The notes: generated by a model not told the origin, from the letters alone. Positions 18,511-27,290 are shown, counted from the first letter of the stretch. The stretch: DNA of 64,000 nt from Streptomyces tanashiensis (GCF_014648895.1 NZ_BMRZ01000002.1:744001-808000); one strand, 5' to 3'. Translations and numbers: made by a program.

Positions 18511-18761
18511 CAGGTGTCGGTCCCCGCAAGGGCCGGAACCGGCGGTCCTGCCACCGGTCCCGGCCCGCCGCGTTCTGGAGGGATCGTCCGCGTTGCTCGT
18601 GTGGGCGCAGGGGCGCAGAGTTGTATGTGTGCGTCGAAGCACCGGTTGGCGTCTGTCGATCACTGCCGCCTCGGGATATGGGCGACTCCTGACGGGGGTG
18701 GGGATGACCTGGGAATCTGACCGCCCCACCCGCTTCGCCTCGAGTAGCGGAAAGGGGCGGT

Positions 18762-20006
18762 GTGAAGCCCGTGGGACAGAGCATGGACTACAAGGCGTTG
18801 TTCGCGGCCACGCCCAGTCCCTACCTGGTGCTGGGACCGGACCTGGTGATCGTCGACGTCAACGACGCCTACCTGCGCGCCACCGGTCGGACCAGAGAGG
18901 ACCTGGTCGGTCAGTACATCTTCGACGCCTTCCCGGACAATCCGGCGGATGCGAACGCGGACGGGGTGCGGAATCTCGGCACCTCGCTGCACCGGGCCCT
19001 GCGGTCGAAGCAGCCGGACACGATGGCGGTGCAGAAGTACGACATCCCCGTCGCTTCCCGGCCCGGGGTGTTCGAGGAGCGGTGGTGGTCGCCGATCAAC
19101 ACCCCCGTGCTCGGGCCGGACGGTCAGGTGGCGTGGATCATCCACCGGGTGGAGGACGTGACCGAGTTCGTCCGCTCCCGACCGGCCCACCCGACGGGCG
19201 GACCACTGAGCAAGCGGGTGGCGATGGAGGCCGAGCTGTACGCGCGGGCGCGGGAACTGCAGCGGCTGAACGAGGAACTGCGCCAAGCGCACGCCCGGGA
19301 ACGCCAGGTCGCCGTCACCCTGCAGGAAGCCATGCTGCACTCGCCCGACCTGGACCGGCACCGGAATGTCGAAGTGCGCTACCTCCCCGCGGTCGGGTCG
19401 CTGAACGTGTGCGGCGACTGGTACGACGTCGTGGATCTGCCCGACGACTCCTTCGCTGTCGCGGTCGGTGACGTCGTCGGCCACGGCCTGGAGGCCGCCG
19501 CCGTCATGGGCATGCTCCGCAGCGCGCTGAGCGCCGCTGTCAGGGCCCTGCACGAGCCCGCGAAATCGCTGGAGGTCCTCGGCCTGTACGCCCGGTCGGT
19601 CGAAGGGGCACTGGCGACGACCGCCGTCAAGGCGGTGATCGACACCCACCAGCAGCGGATCACCTACAGCAGCGCCGGTCACCCCCCGCCCGTCCTGGTA
19701 CACCCCGACGGCACCAGCCACCTGTTGGACCAGGCCACCGACCCGCCGCTGGGCGCCCGCCCCGAACACGTCCCCCGCCCGCAGGCCACCCTGCCGTACA
19801 CCCCCGGTGACACCCTCGTCCTGTACACCGACGGCCTCATCGAGCGCCGCGGCGAGGACATCGACGCCGGCCTGCGACGGCTCACCGACGCCCTGGCCCT
19901 CCATGCCCGGACGAGCCCCGACCGCATCGCCGACGCCCTGCTGACCCACCTCGGCGTGGCCGGCGGCGCCCACGACGACATCGCCCTGATCGTCGTGCGC
20001 CTGTAG
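18762..20006 (+). CDS. PAS-domain SpoIIE-type PP2C phosphatase
   Basis: Probable Ser/Thr phosphatase of the kind that dephosphorylates anti-anti-sigma factors; 414 aa, cytosolic. Residues 10-140 are a PAS sensor (LFAATPSPYLVLGPDLVIVD); 150-190 a coiled-coil linker (ARELQRLNEELRQAHARERQ); 190-410 a SpoIIE phosphatase domain with the metal-binding CGDWYDVV, GDVVGHGLEAA and GAHDDIALIVV motifs. GTG at 18762 has GGGGCGG just upstream; an ATG at 18783 is an alternative. No anti-sigma partner lies next to it. The 250 bp upstream hold its promoter and the precursor-gene tail. Confidence 0.88.
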   Translation: MKPVGQSMDYKALFAATPSPYLVLGPDLVIVDVNDAYLRATGRTREDLVGQYIFDAFPDNPADANADGVRNLGTSLHRALRSKQPDTMAVQKYDIPVASRPGVFEERWWSPINTPVLGPDGQVAWIIHRVEDVTEFVRSRPAHPTGGPLSKRVAMEAELYARARELQRLNEELRQAHARERQVAVTLQEAMLHSPDLDRHRNVEVRYLPAVGSLNVCGDWYDVVDLPDDSFAVAVGDVVGHGLEAAAVMGMLRSALSAAVRALHEPAKSLEVLGLYARSVEGALATTAVKAVIDTHQQRITYSSAGHPPPVLVHPDGTSHLLDQATDPPLGARPEHVPRPQATLPYTPGDTLVLYTDGLIERRGEDIDAGLRRLTDALALHARTSPDRIADALLTHLGVAGGAHDDIALIVVRL

Positions 20007-20121
20007 GAGCGCGCCGAGGCCGCCAGGTCACTCCCGCTGGTCCCGGCGCACCCGTGGCCGCGGCTGTGACCGGGAAGTCGCTGGCAGCGAGCCCGGAGTG
20101 TCTTGTATCGTTCCTCGCGAA

Positions 20122-20257
20122 TCATCCAGAGGGGTGGAGGGACCGGCCCTACGAAGCCCCGGCAACTCCCCGTTCGACTCGGCGTTCCCTGTTCGCGCCG
20201 CGTTGCCGGGATCAGTGCCAACTCCGGCTCGCGCCAACGTGGCGCGGGAAAAGATGA
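20122..20257 (+). ncRNA. SAM-I (S-box) riboswitch
   Basis: The conserved S-box core is readable in order: P1 5' strand TCATC (20122-20126), CCAGAGGGGTGGAGGGACCG, the kink-turn region GGCCCTACGAAGCCCCGGC, then GTGCCAACTCCGGC, a P4-like hairpin (GCGCC ... GGCGC), GGGAAAAGATGAGGA, with P1 closed by GATGA at 20253-20257. The P1 3' strand runs directly into a GAGGAG ribosome-binding site for a GTG at 20267, so ligand binding (P1 closed) would hide that site: a translational switch is the simplest reading. The next large gene downstream is an NdgR-type regulator. Confidence 0.85.
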
Positions 20258-20266
20258 GGAGACACG

Positions 20267-20377
20267 GTGCTCTCTACGCTGCCCTTCCCCCAGGTTCTCT
20301 CCGCTCCGGGCTTTCCGCGTACCCATCTCGTGATCGTCGCGGCATATCGGCCGACCGTTTCGGCCCCTTCCCGCTGA
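20267..20377 (+). CDS. 36-codon ORF directly under the SAM riboswitch
   Basis: GTG at 20267 follows a GAGGAG site that belongs to the riboswitch's closing stem. The ORF reads a short hydrophobic/Pro-rich peptide (starting VLSTLPFPQVLSAPGF, ending TVSAPSR) and stops at 20375. I recognise no family. It could be a regulatory upstream ORF coupled to the regulator gene 70 bp further on, or the remnant of a riboswitch-controlled gene that has been lost. Confidence 0.45.
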   Translation: MLSTLPFPQVLSAPGFPRTHLVIVAAYRPTVSAPSR

Positions 20378-20447
20378 CCATCCCCGCCCCCTGGGTGAGG
20401 CTCCGTGCGCCATGGCGCGCGGACCGAGACTGGAGTACCCCCTTTTC

Positions 20448-21170
20448 ATGAACAATCCGGAAATTTCCAGTGGTGTCGGCGTCCTCGACAAGGCCGCGGT
20501 GATCCTCGGCGCGCTGGCGGCAGGCCCGGCCACGCTGGCGGGACTGGTCGCCTCCACCGGCCTCGCGCGGCCCACGGCCCACCGACTCGCCCTCGCGCTC
20601 GAACGCCACCGCATGGTCGGCAGGGACGTGCAGGGGCGCTTCGTCCTCGGCCCCCGGCTCGCCGAGCTCTCGGCCGTCGTCGGCGAGGACTCCCTGCTGG
20701 CCGCGGCCGGCCCGGTCCTCACCTCCCTTCGGGACGCCACCGGCGAAAGCACGCAGCTGTACCGCCGCCAGGGTGAGGTGCGCGTCTGCGTCGCCGCCGC
20801 CGAACGGACCTCCGGACTGCGCGACATCGTGCCCGTCGGCTCCGCCCTCCCCATGAAGGTCGGGTCCGCCGCCCAGGTCCTGCTGGCCTGGGAGGAACCC
20901 GAGCGCTACTACCACGGTCTGCGGGGCGCGCGCTTCACCGCCACGGCCCTCAGCGGGGTGCGCCGCAGGGGCTGGGCCCAGTCGATCGGTGAGCGTGAAC
21001 CCGGCATGGCCTCCGTCTCGGCGCCCGTGCGCGACCCGCAGCAGCGGGTCGTGGCCGCCCTCACGGTCACCGGGCCGATCCAACGCCTCACCCGCCATCC
21101 CGGCGCCCGGCTCGCGAGGGCCGCCGTCGACGCGGCCGACCGCCTCACCGAGGTCATGCACCACTCCTGA
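20448..21170 (+). CDS. IclR-family regulator, NdgR paralogue
   Basis: Transcription factor of 240 aa that closely resembles NdgR, the Streptomyces regulator of branched-chain amino acid and sulfur/methionine genes. The winged helix is at residues 5-65 (SGVGVLDKAAVILGAL, LARPTAHRLALALERHRMV); the IclR ligand domain follows with LYRRQGEVRVCVAAAERTSG, and ALSGVRRRGWAQSIGEREPG, a near-invariant NdgR segment. The classical gene is next to leuCD; this one is not, so it is probably a second copy. ATG at 20448 matches the family length; an in-frame ATG at 20412 is possible. The SAM riboswitch upstream suggests SAM-dependent expression. Confidence 0.85.
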   Translation: MNNPEISSGVGVLDKAAVILGALAAGPATLAGLVASTGLARPTAHRLALALERHRMVGRDVQGRFVLGPRLAELSAVVGEDSLLAAAGPVLTSLRDATGESTQLYRRQGEVRVCVAAAERTSGLRDIVPVGSALPMKVGSAAQVLLAWEEPERYYHGLRGARFTATALSGVRRRGWAQSIGEREPGMASVSAPVRDPQQRVVAALTVTGPIQRLTRHPGARLARAAVDAADRLTEVMHHS

Positions 21171-21250
21171 CGTGGCGACCCCCCGGGACCCCTGACGCCA
21201 CCCGAAAATCCGTCGACAGCATCCCGCGGCACCCGGCAGAGTGGCCGGCC

Positions 21251-21991
21251 GTGACAAGCAGTGAGCTGTGGACCCGTATGACCGCTGACCGCTACGACGC
21301 CGAGGAGACCGAGATGTCCTCGGCCGCCGTCCTCGGACCGACCCTCGCCTTCCTCGCCGACCTCGCCGGAGACGGCCGCGCCCTGGAGTTCGCCATCGGA
21401 ACCGGACGCGTGGGCGTCCCGCTCCGGGAACGCGGCGTGCCGGTGGCGGGCATCGAGCTCTCCGAACACATGGCAGCCGTACTGCGGCGCAAGGCCGACG
21501 CCGACACCCTCCCGGTGGCCATCGGGGACATGGCCACCACCGTCGTCCCCGGGGAGTTCTCCCTGGTCTATCTCGTCTACAACACCATCTCGAACCTGCT
21601 CACGCAGGACGAGCAGGTCGAGTGCTTCCGCAACGCCGCGCGTCACCTGGCACCCGGCGGCCGTTTCGTCATCGAACTGGGCGTGCCGCCCCTGCGCTTC
21701 CTTCCGCCCGGCCAGGTCGCGGTGCCGTTCGACGTCTCCGAGCGGCACCTCGGCTTCGACACCTTCGACCTGGTCGAGCAGATCCTCGTCTCGCACCACT
21801 TCACCCGCGACGGCACCGACGGCCGCTACCGCCGGGAGAACTCCCGGCACCGGTACGCCTGGCCGGCGGAGCTCGATCTGATGGCGCGGATCGCCGGGCT
21901 GGAGCTGGAGCGTCGGGTCGCGGACTGGGACGGGACGCCGTTCACCCAGGACTCCTCGAAGCACATCTCCGTATGGCGTAAGCCCGCCTGA
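21251..21991 (+). CDS. Class I SAM-dependent methyltransferase
   Basis: Small-molecule methyltransferase of unknown substrate, 246 aa, GTG start. The Rossmann fold shows the SAM-binding loop ALEFAIGTGRVGVPL, acidic motif II VAGIELSEHMAAVL, then FSLVYLVYNTISNLLTQDEQ and HLAPGGRFVIEL. It is 80 bp after the NdgR paralogue on the same strand and may share its SAM-controlled transcript. A hairpin at 22006-22027 follows. Confidence 0.85.
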   Translation: MTSSELWTRMTADRYDAEETEMSSAAVLGPTLAFLADLAGDGRALEFAIGTGRVGVPLRERGVPVAGIELSEHMAAVLRRKADADTLPVAIGDMATTVVPGEFSLVYLVYNTISNLLTQDEQVECFRNAARHLAPGGRFVIELGVPPLRFLPPGQVAVPFDVSERHLGFDTFDLVEQILVSHHFTRDGTDGRYRRENSRHRYAWPAELDLMARIAGLELERRVADWDGTPFTQDSSKHISVWRKPA

Positions 21992-22005
21992 GGGATCCCA
22001 GCGGT

Positions 22006-22027
22006 GGCGGCCTGCCCTCAGGCCGCC
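22006..22027. terminator. Hairpin terminator after the methyltransferase gene
   Basis: GGCGGCCTG (22006-22014) and CAGGCCGCC (22019-22027) form a perfect 9-bp stem with a CCCT loop, 15 bp after the methyltransferase stop codon. There is no U-run. Confidence 0.65.
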
Positions 22028-22193
22028 GCCCGGATGCGCGGACCGGGGCCTCGCCGCCCTCCGTCCGCCCGCTCACGGACTGCGCGGGCGGCGAGGGTGC
22101 GGGCCGCCGCTGCGCATGCACGTCCCGGTCGGTCTCCCTACGATGAAGGCAGAGGTCAGGCCGTACTGCCCGGCCCGACGGGAGCGAGGGAAC

Positions 22194-23702
22194 ATGGCCG
22201 CCGAGGATGCCGCGCCCGCCGGGCGCCCCGTGGGTCTCAAGGCGAACGCGATCGGGTTCGTCGACGCGCTCGTCATCGGGCTCAACGCCACCTCCCCCGC
22301 CTATTCCCTCGCGGCCGTGATCGGCCCCGTCGTCGCGCTGGTCGGGATCTACGCACCCGGCGTCATGGTCGCTTCCTTCGTGCCGATGCTGTTCATCGCG
22401 TCGGCGTTCTACTACCTGAACAAGGTCGACCAGGACTGCGGCACGACCTTCTCCTGGGTCACGCGCGCCATGGGCCCGTGGGCCGGCTGGCTCGGTGGCT
22501 GGGCCATCACGATGACGGGCGTCCTGGTCGTCGGCTCGCTCGCCGACGTGGCCGTCAGCTTCGCCCTGCTCGCCTTCGGCCTCGACAGCTGGGTGGACAA
22601 CACCTTCGTCCGCCAGCTGCTCACCGTGCTGCTCATCCTCGTCATGACGGCCGTGTGCGTCATCGGCACCGAGCTCTCGGCCCATGTGCAGAACGTCCTC
22701 ATCCTGGCCCAGGTCGCCTGCCTGCTGATCTTCGTCGGCGTGGCGCTCTACAGCGTCTACGGAGGCACGAGCAAGTACGACGCGGTCGAGCCGTCCCTCA
22801 GCTGGCTCAATCCGTTCGGCGCCGGTGGCGCGGCGCTCACCAGCGGGCTGCTCCTCGGCGTCTTCATCTACTGGGGCTGGGAGTCGGCGGTCAACCTCAC
22901 CGAGGAGGTCAAGGACTCCGCGAGCGCCCCCGGCAAGGCGGGGCTCTGGTCGACCGTCATCCTGCTGGTGACCTACGTGTCCGTGGGGTTCGCCGTCGTG
23001 GCGTACGCCGGTCCGACGTTCCTGGCCGAGAACGCGGACGAGGAGGAGTTCGTCTTCGCCCAGCTCGCCACGGACGTCCTCGGCGGCTGGGACTGGATCC
23101 TGCTGCTGGCCGTCTCCACCTCGGCGATCGCGTCCACCCAGACGACGATCATCCCGGCGTCGCGCACCGCGCTGTCCATGGCCCGCCGCCGGGCGCTGCC
23201 CGCCCCGTACGGCCACATCAGCCCGCGCTTCCGCACCCCCGACGTGAGTACGTGGTGGGTCGCCGCCATCGCCATCGCCTGGTACCTCGCGGTGAGCCAG
23301 ATCAGCTCGAACGCCCTCTTCGACTCGCTCACCGCGCTCTCGCTGCTCATCTCCTTCTACTACGCGCTCACCGGCCTCGCCTGCGTGGTCTACTACCGTC
23401 GCCACATCTTCGAGAGCGTCCACAACTTCCTGTTCATCGGGCTGGGCCCTCTGGTGGGTGCCGGACTGCTCGCGTGGCTCCTGGTGCGGTCGGTCTCCGA
23501 CATGTCCGATCCGGAGAACTCCTACAGCGGCACGTCGTGGTTCGGTCTCGGACCGCCGCTCGTGATCGGTATCGGCATCGCCCTCGCCGGCGTGATCATC
23601 ATGCTCGTGTGGCGTCTGCGGGCCCCCGCGTTCTGGCGGGAGCGCCCGGGTGTGGCCGACCCCGATCTGGTGCACGCCCACGGCCCTCGCGAGGAGTCCT
23701 GA
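22194..23702 (+). CDS. APC-family amino acid permease
   Basis: Secondary transporter of 502 aa with about 12 predicted membrane helices. The opening LKANAIGFVDALVIGLNATSPAYSLAAVIG is the typical APC first helix with its unwound glycine segment. ATG at 22194 is chosen because GGAGCGAGGG precedes it and it gives the family start. The universal stress protein gene begins 1 bp after the stop codon, so the two are co-transcribed; such a pairing is common in Streptomyces and suggests nucleotide- or stress-linked control of transport. Substrate unknown. Confidence 0.88.
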   Translation: MAAEDAAPAGRPVGLKANAIGFVDALVIGLNATSPAYSLAAVIGPVVALVGIYAPGVMVASFVPMLFIASAFYYLNKVDQDCGTTFSWVTRAMGPWAGWLGGWAITMTGVLVVGSLADVAVSFALLAFGLDSWVDNTFVRQLLTVLLILVMTAVCVIGTELSAHVQNVLILAQVACLLIFVGVALYSVYGGTSKYDAVEPSLSWLNPFGAGGAALTSGLLLGVFIYWGWESAVNLTEEVKDSASAPGKAGLWSTVILLVTYVSVGFAVVAYAGPTFLAENADEEEFVFAQLATDVLGGWDWILLLAVSTSAIASTQTTIIPASRTALSMARRRALPAPYGHISPRFRTPDVSTWWVAAIAIAWYLAVSQISSNALFDSLTALSLLISFYYALTGLACVVYYRRHIFESVHNFLFIGLGPLVGAGLLAWLLVRSVSDMSDPENSYSGTSWFGLGPPLVIGIGIALAGVIIMLVWRLRAPAFWRERPGVADPDLVHAHGPREES

Positions 23703-23703
23703 G

Positions 23704-24126
23704 ATGTCGGTCGTCCTGGGCTACGACGAATCCCCCGGCGCCGCCCGGGCGCTGCGCATCGCCGTCGAGGTGGCCGCGGCCTTCGACGAGCGACTCGTCC
23801 TGGTCTACGGGGCCGCGGCCCCCGGGCCCGTGGGCGAGGAGTACTCGTCCCACTACGAGGCCATCCGCCAGGCCGGCCGCACCGGTCTGGAGCACGCGGT
23901 CACCGAGGCCGACCGGGCGGGTGTGCCGACCGTCGTCGAGGTCATCGACGACAAGCCCGCCCAGGCCCTGATCGACGCGGCCACCCGTCACGCCGCACGC
24001 GTCATCGTGGTCGGCAGCTGGGGCGAGAGCCCGATGCGGGGCGCGCTCCTGGGTTCGACCCCTCACAAGCTTCTGCATCTGTCCACCGTCCCCGTTCTGT
24101 GCGTGCCTCCCGAGGAAGTGGAGTGA
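23704..24126 (+). CDS. Universal stress protein (UspA family)
   Basis: Single UspA domain, 140 aa. It opens with SVVLGYDESPGAARALRIA and ends with the ATP-binding signature VVGSWGESPMRGALLGSTPHKLLHLSTVPVLCV (Gly-x2-Gly-x9-Gly-Ser). It is therefore likely an ATP-binding member. It is encoded directly after the APC permease and was probably co-opted as its cytosolic regulator (inference from order). Confidence 0.9.
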   Translation: MSVVLGYDESPGAARALRIAVEVAAAFDERLVLVYGAAAPGPVGEEYSSHYEAIRQAGRTGLEHAVTEADRAGVPTVVEVIDDKPAQALIDAATRHAARVIVVGSWGESPMRGALLGSTPHKLLHLSTVPVLCVPPEEVE

Positions 24127-24432
24127 CGGCGCGGCACGTGTGATCCGCCGCGCGAGGGCTCGCTCGGCGGCCTCTCCAAGAACAACGCATCGGTCCTGCG
24201 CCGGATCACGGACCGCTGGGACTACGACCTCCTCGGTGACCAACTCCCCTGGCGGGCCTGGGAGAACGGGGAGGAGACGCGTACCGGGCTGACCGCCTGG
24301 CTCGTGGGCCACGCGTCCGCCCGCCTCCGCGCCCACAGCGCACCGGAGGACCTCCTCCACCGGATACGGCTGCTCGGTGTCACCGGACCCGATCGCTGGG
24401 AAGACCCGCACCGGCCTCCGTACCGCTACTGA
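24127..24432 (+). pseudogene. Headless coding remnant after the stress protein gene
   Basis: From about 24151 to the TGA at 24430-24432 the plus strand is open, with very strong third-position GC and protein-like content (VLRRITDRWDYDLLGDQLPW, TGLTAWLVGHASARLRAH, EDLLHRIRLLGVTGPDRW), but no plausible start codon precedes it. It lies in the same frame as the stress-protein gene, just after its stop. It looks like the last 90 or so codons of a lost gene. I do not recognise the family. Confidence 0.55.
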
Positions 24433-24618
24433 CGCACCGAGGGTTCAACACCCTTTTCCCGTCGCGCCGTTGATGTGGTCTATACGCGTAGACACGTCAT
24501 GCCCCATCATGGTCGCGCTCCACCCCGGCACCATCACGCCGGCCGCACACCCGCGGCCGGTGTCTCAGGCGTGCCCCCGACACCCCGGGGCGCCGCCCGA
24601 CTTCCGCTGGAGGATGTC

Positions 24619-25746
24619 TTGTCCGTCAGAAAGCAGCTCCGCACCGCCCTGTGCGGCCTCGCCCTCGCCGGCGTCGTGGTCACCACCACCCAGGGCCCCG
24701 CCGCCGCGGCGCCCACGGTGGACGGCGGGGCGAAGGTGTCGCCGGTGGCCGCCGCCGAGGACGCGGCCGCCCGCTCGCTGGCCCGATCGCTCGGCGACGC
24801 CGGCTGGCGGGCCGAGGTCGGCAGGGCGGTCGCGGGCGGGACCGGGACGGGGCTGAAGGCCCTCGCCGACACGTCCCGTACGAGGGCGGCGACATCGCTC
24901 GCCGTCGACGTCGCCGCCGCGGACCGTTCCGTACGCGCGGCCAAGGGGCTGGCCGCCGACGCGGGCGGGCTGCTCACCGTGACGCTGACCGGGGCCGTCG
25001 GCTCCCACCGTGCCCCGCTGGTCGCCGTCGCCCCGTCCGACGACGAGGCCACCGCCATCACCGCCTACGACACGAACGGGCGGGCCCACACGCTGGACGC
25101 GGCCAGAACCCCCGACGTGCCGGTGTACGTCGTCGGCATCGACGGGGAGAAGGCGGTCGAGGCCGGCGTGAAGGTCCTGGAGCGCGAGCTCGCCGCCGCC
25201 GGGGTCGCCACGGCAGCGCCCTCGGCCCCTGCCGCCCCTGCCGCGACCGCCGCCACCGGCTACTGGACCTCCCGCATCACCTCGGTCCGCCTCAATGACG
25301 ACATGGAGACCTGGATCAAGGGCGACGCCGAGATCTTCAGCATCGTCAGCGGCTTCGGGCTCGACGGCAAGGTCCGCGTCGACACGGTGACCCACCCGTA
25401 CCTGAACGACGCGGGGACCACCTACTACCCGAACCAGATCCTGGTGAACTGGTCGCAGTACAAGTACAACCTGGCCGACGTCGTGATGATGGAGGACGAC
25501 GGCGACACCAACTACTCGGCGCTGGCCAAGGCCATCGCCGCCGCGCTGCTCACCATCGCCGACCTCGGCGCGTACATCCCGCTGGTCGACCCGGTCGTCG
25601 ACGCGATCCCGTCCTCGTTCTGGACCGACGACGCCGACTTCGTGGACGCCTGGTACACCCTGGCCCGGGAGACCACGGGCACCCGCGACGGAGCCGGCGC
25701 GAACGGCCGGTTCACCTTCGACCGCTACTGGGTCTCCGCCCTCTGA
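24619..25746 (+). CDS. Secreted protein of unknown function (DUF3103-like)
   Basis: 375 aa from a TTG at 24619, which has GGAGG 5 nt upstream and places a clean signal peptide at the N-terminus (SVRKQLRTALCGLALAGVVV, cleavage near AAA-AP). The longer ATG form at 24499 would bury this signal. The Ala-rich N-terminal half is followed by a domain with TSRITSVRLNDDMETWIKGD and YNLADVVMMEDDGDTNYS, which resembles the DUF3103 family of secreted proteins. No catalytic motif is evident. A palindrome-like TACGCGTA box at 24484-24491 may be part of its promoter. Confidence 0.65.
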   Translation: MSVRKQLRTALCGLALAGVVVTTTQGPAAAAPTVDGGAKVSPVAAAEDAAARSLARSLGDAGWRAEVGRAVAGGTGTGLKALADTSRTRAATSLAVDVAAADRSVRAAKGLAADAGGLLTVTLTGAVGSHRAPLVAVAPSDDEATAITAYDTNGRAHTLDAARTPDVPVYVVGIDGEKAVEAGVKVLERELAAAGVATAAPSAPAAPAATAATGYWTSRITSVRLNDDMETWIKGDAEIFSIVSGFGLDGKVRVDTVTHPYLNDAGTTYYPNQILVNWSQYKYNLADVVMMEDDGDTNYSALAKAIAAALLTIADLGAYIPLVDPVVDAIPSSFWTDDADFVDAWYTLARETTGTRDGAGANGRFTFDRYWVSAL

Positions 25747-25771
25747 CGGAGCCCCGGGCGCCGAACACCCT

Positions 25772-25796
25772 GATCCCCGCCGGCCGAGCGGGGGTC
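25772..25796. terminator. Hairpin between convergent genes
   Basis: GATCCCCGC (25772-25780) pairs with GCGGGGGTC (25788-25796) with one G-T wobble and a 7-nt loop. It sits between the convergent DUF3103-like and LysR genes and could serve both. Confidence 0.6.
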
Positions 25797-25831
25797 GGGG
25801 CCTCGCCCTGAGGTCCGACAGGGTCAACTCT

Positions 25832-26644
25832 TCACGAATCGACCCCCGTTGGCGACAGGCGCACGGGGGCCTTCGGCAGGGCTTCTCGGAGGCGGTGCAG
25901 GAGTGCCTGGGCCGCGGGGCTCGTGGGGCCGGTGGACGGCCAGGCGAGGACGATGCGGGCACGGATCCGGGGTTCGACGATCGGCAGGGTGGTCAGCGGT
26001 CCGCCGAGGTCCGGACCCTCCTCCCCGAAGGGCAGTACGGCGACGCCCAGGCCTCGGGCGGCGAGCTGCGCGAGCACGTGGGGGGCTGCCGCCTCGAAGG
26101 CGACGCGGGGCCGGAATCCGGCCTGTGCACAGGCGCGTTCGAGGGCGGCGCGCACGCCGGTTCCGCGGGGCAGGCAGATCAGCGGGCGGTCCCGCAGGTC
26201 CGCCAGCGGGACGCTGGTGCGGTCGGGGCCGAGGAGGGGGTCGCCGGGCGCGACGGCCGCGGCGAGCGCCGCATCGATGACCGTGCGATAGGAGAGGCCC
26301 TGCGGGGCCTCTCCCGTGGGTCCGAGGAGGGCGATGTCGATCTCTCCGGAGAGGAGTGCGGCCTGCATCCGCTCCGAGCTGTCCTCGGTGAGCGCGATCT
26401 CCAGTGCGGGGAACGAAGCGTGGAAGTCCGCGAGGAACGAGGCGACGTCGAAGGCATGACCCGTGGCACCGGAGACCGTTCCGAGAGTGACCCGCCCGCG
26501 CAGGAGTCCGGTGTGCTCGTCGACGGTCTGCCGTACCGCGTCCGCGGCGGCGAGGGCGGCGCGCGCGTACGGCAGGACGGCCCGGCCGACCTCGGTCGGC
26601 GTCACCGACCGGTTGGACCGGTCGGCCCTCAGGCTGGACCGCAT
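25832..26644 (-). pseudogene. LysR-type regulator lacking its DNA-binding domain
   Basis: 270 aa from the only usable ATG (26644). The protein starts MRSSLRADRSNRSVTPTEVG, the sequence that normally lies about 55-60 residues into a LysR protein just after the winged helix. It then has a complete effector-binding domain (LLRGRVTLGTVSG, FPALEIALTEDSSERMQAAL, APHVLAQLAARGLGVAVLPF). The helix-turn-helix is absent, so DNA binding is not expected. Its ATG overlaps the ATG of the divergent gene (shared CATG at 26642-26645), leaving no intergenic promoter: a deletion of about 55 codons plus the intergenic region is the likely cause. Confidence 0.8.
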
Positions 26645-27290
26645 GGGTATCGCGACATCACGCAAGGACGCCCGCGCCGAGGTCAGGCAGCTGATCGCGG
26701 CGGAGCGCCGGGAGTTGGCCGATCTGCTGGACGGCCTGCGGGCCGAGCAGTGGGAGAGTCCGAGCCTCTGCGGGGGATGGCGGGTCCGTGAGGTCGCGGC
26801 CCATATGTCGATGGGGTTCCGGCTCTCCCTGCCGGCGACGCTGGGGGAACTGGCCAAGGCACGGGGGAACCTGAACCGGATGACCGACCGCGTCGCACGG
26901 AGGGACGCGGCCGCACACTCCGGCTCCGAGCTCGCCGCGTTTCTGCGGGAGGGTGCGTACCATCCGTGGACGCCACCGGTCGGCGGGTTCCCGGCGGCCC
27001 TCGGTCACGACGTGGTGCACGGACTGGACATCACCGTCGCCCTCGGCCTGGACCGGCGGGTCCCCGAGGACCGGTTGCGCGTACTGCTCGACGGAGTCCG
27101 GCCCAGCGGTCTGAGGTTCTTCGGTGTCGATCTCTCCGGAGTCCGGCTGTGCGCGGAGGATCTGGACTGGTCGTACGGATCCGGTTCGGCCGTGTACGGC
27201 ACGGGCCAGGACCTCCTCCTGCTCGCGTTCGGCCGCAGGCTGCCGAGCGGCCGGCTCCGTGGGGAGACGAGCGGCCGCTTCACCCTGTGA
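26643..27290 (+). CDS. Maleylpyruvate isomerase (MDMPI)-fold, mycothiol-type enzyme
   Basis: 215 aa of the TIGR03083/DinB-like family found in mycothiol-producing actinomycetes. The N-terminal bundle has the motif LCGGWRVREVAAHM with the family's metal-ligand His; a second His lies in GHDVVHGLDITVALG. The C-terminal part (VRLCAEDLDWSYGSG) is the small MDMPI tail domain. The substrate is not known for most members. The start coincides with the truncated LysR start, so its native promoter may have been lost in the same deletion; it may now depend on read-through. Confidence 0.8.
   Translation: MGIATSRKDARAEVRQLIAAERRELADLLDGLRAEQWESPSLCGGWRVREVAAHMSMGFRLSLPATLGELAKARGNLNRMTDRVARRDAAAHSGSELAAFLREGAYHPWTPPVGGFPAALGHDVVHGLDITVALGLDRRVPEDRLRVLLDGVRPSGLRFFGVDLSGVRLCAEDLDWSYGSGSAVYGTGQDLLLLAFGRRLPSGRLRGETSGRFTL

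Noticed and set aside
20098..20451. A 117-aa plus-strand frame running through the SAM riboswitch
   Set aside because: It crosses all conserved riboswitch stems, reads low-complexity residues and has no ribosome-binding site; the RNA element explains the conservation better.
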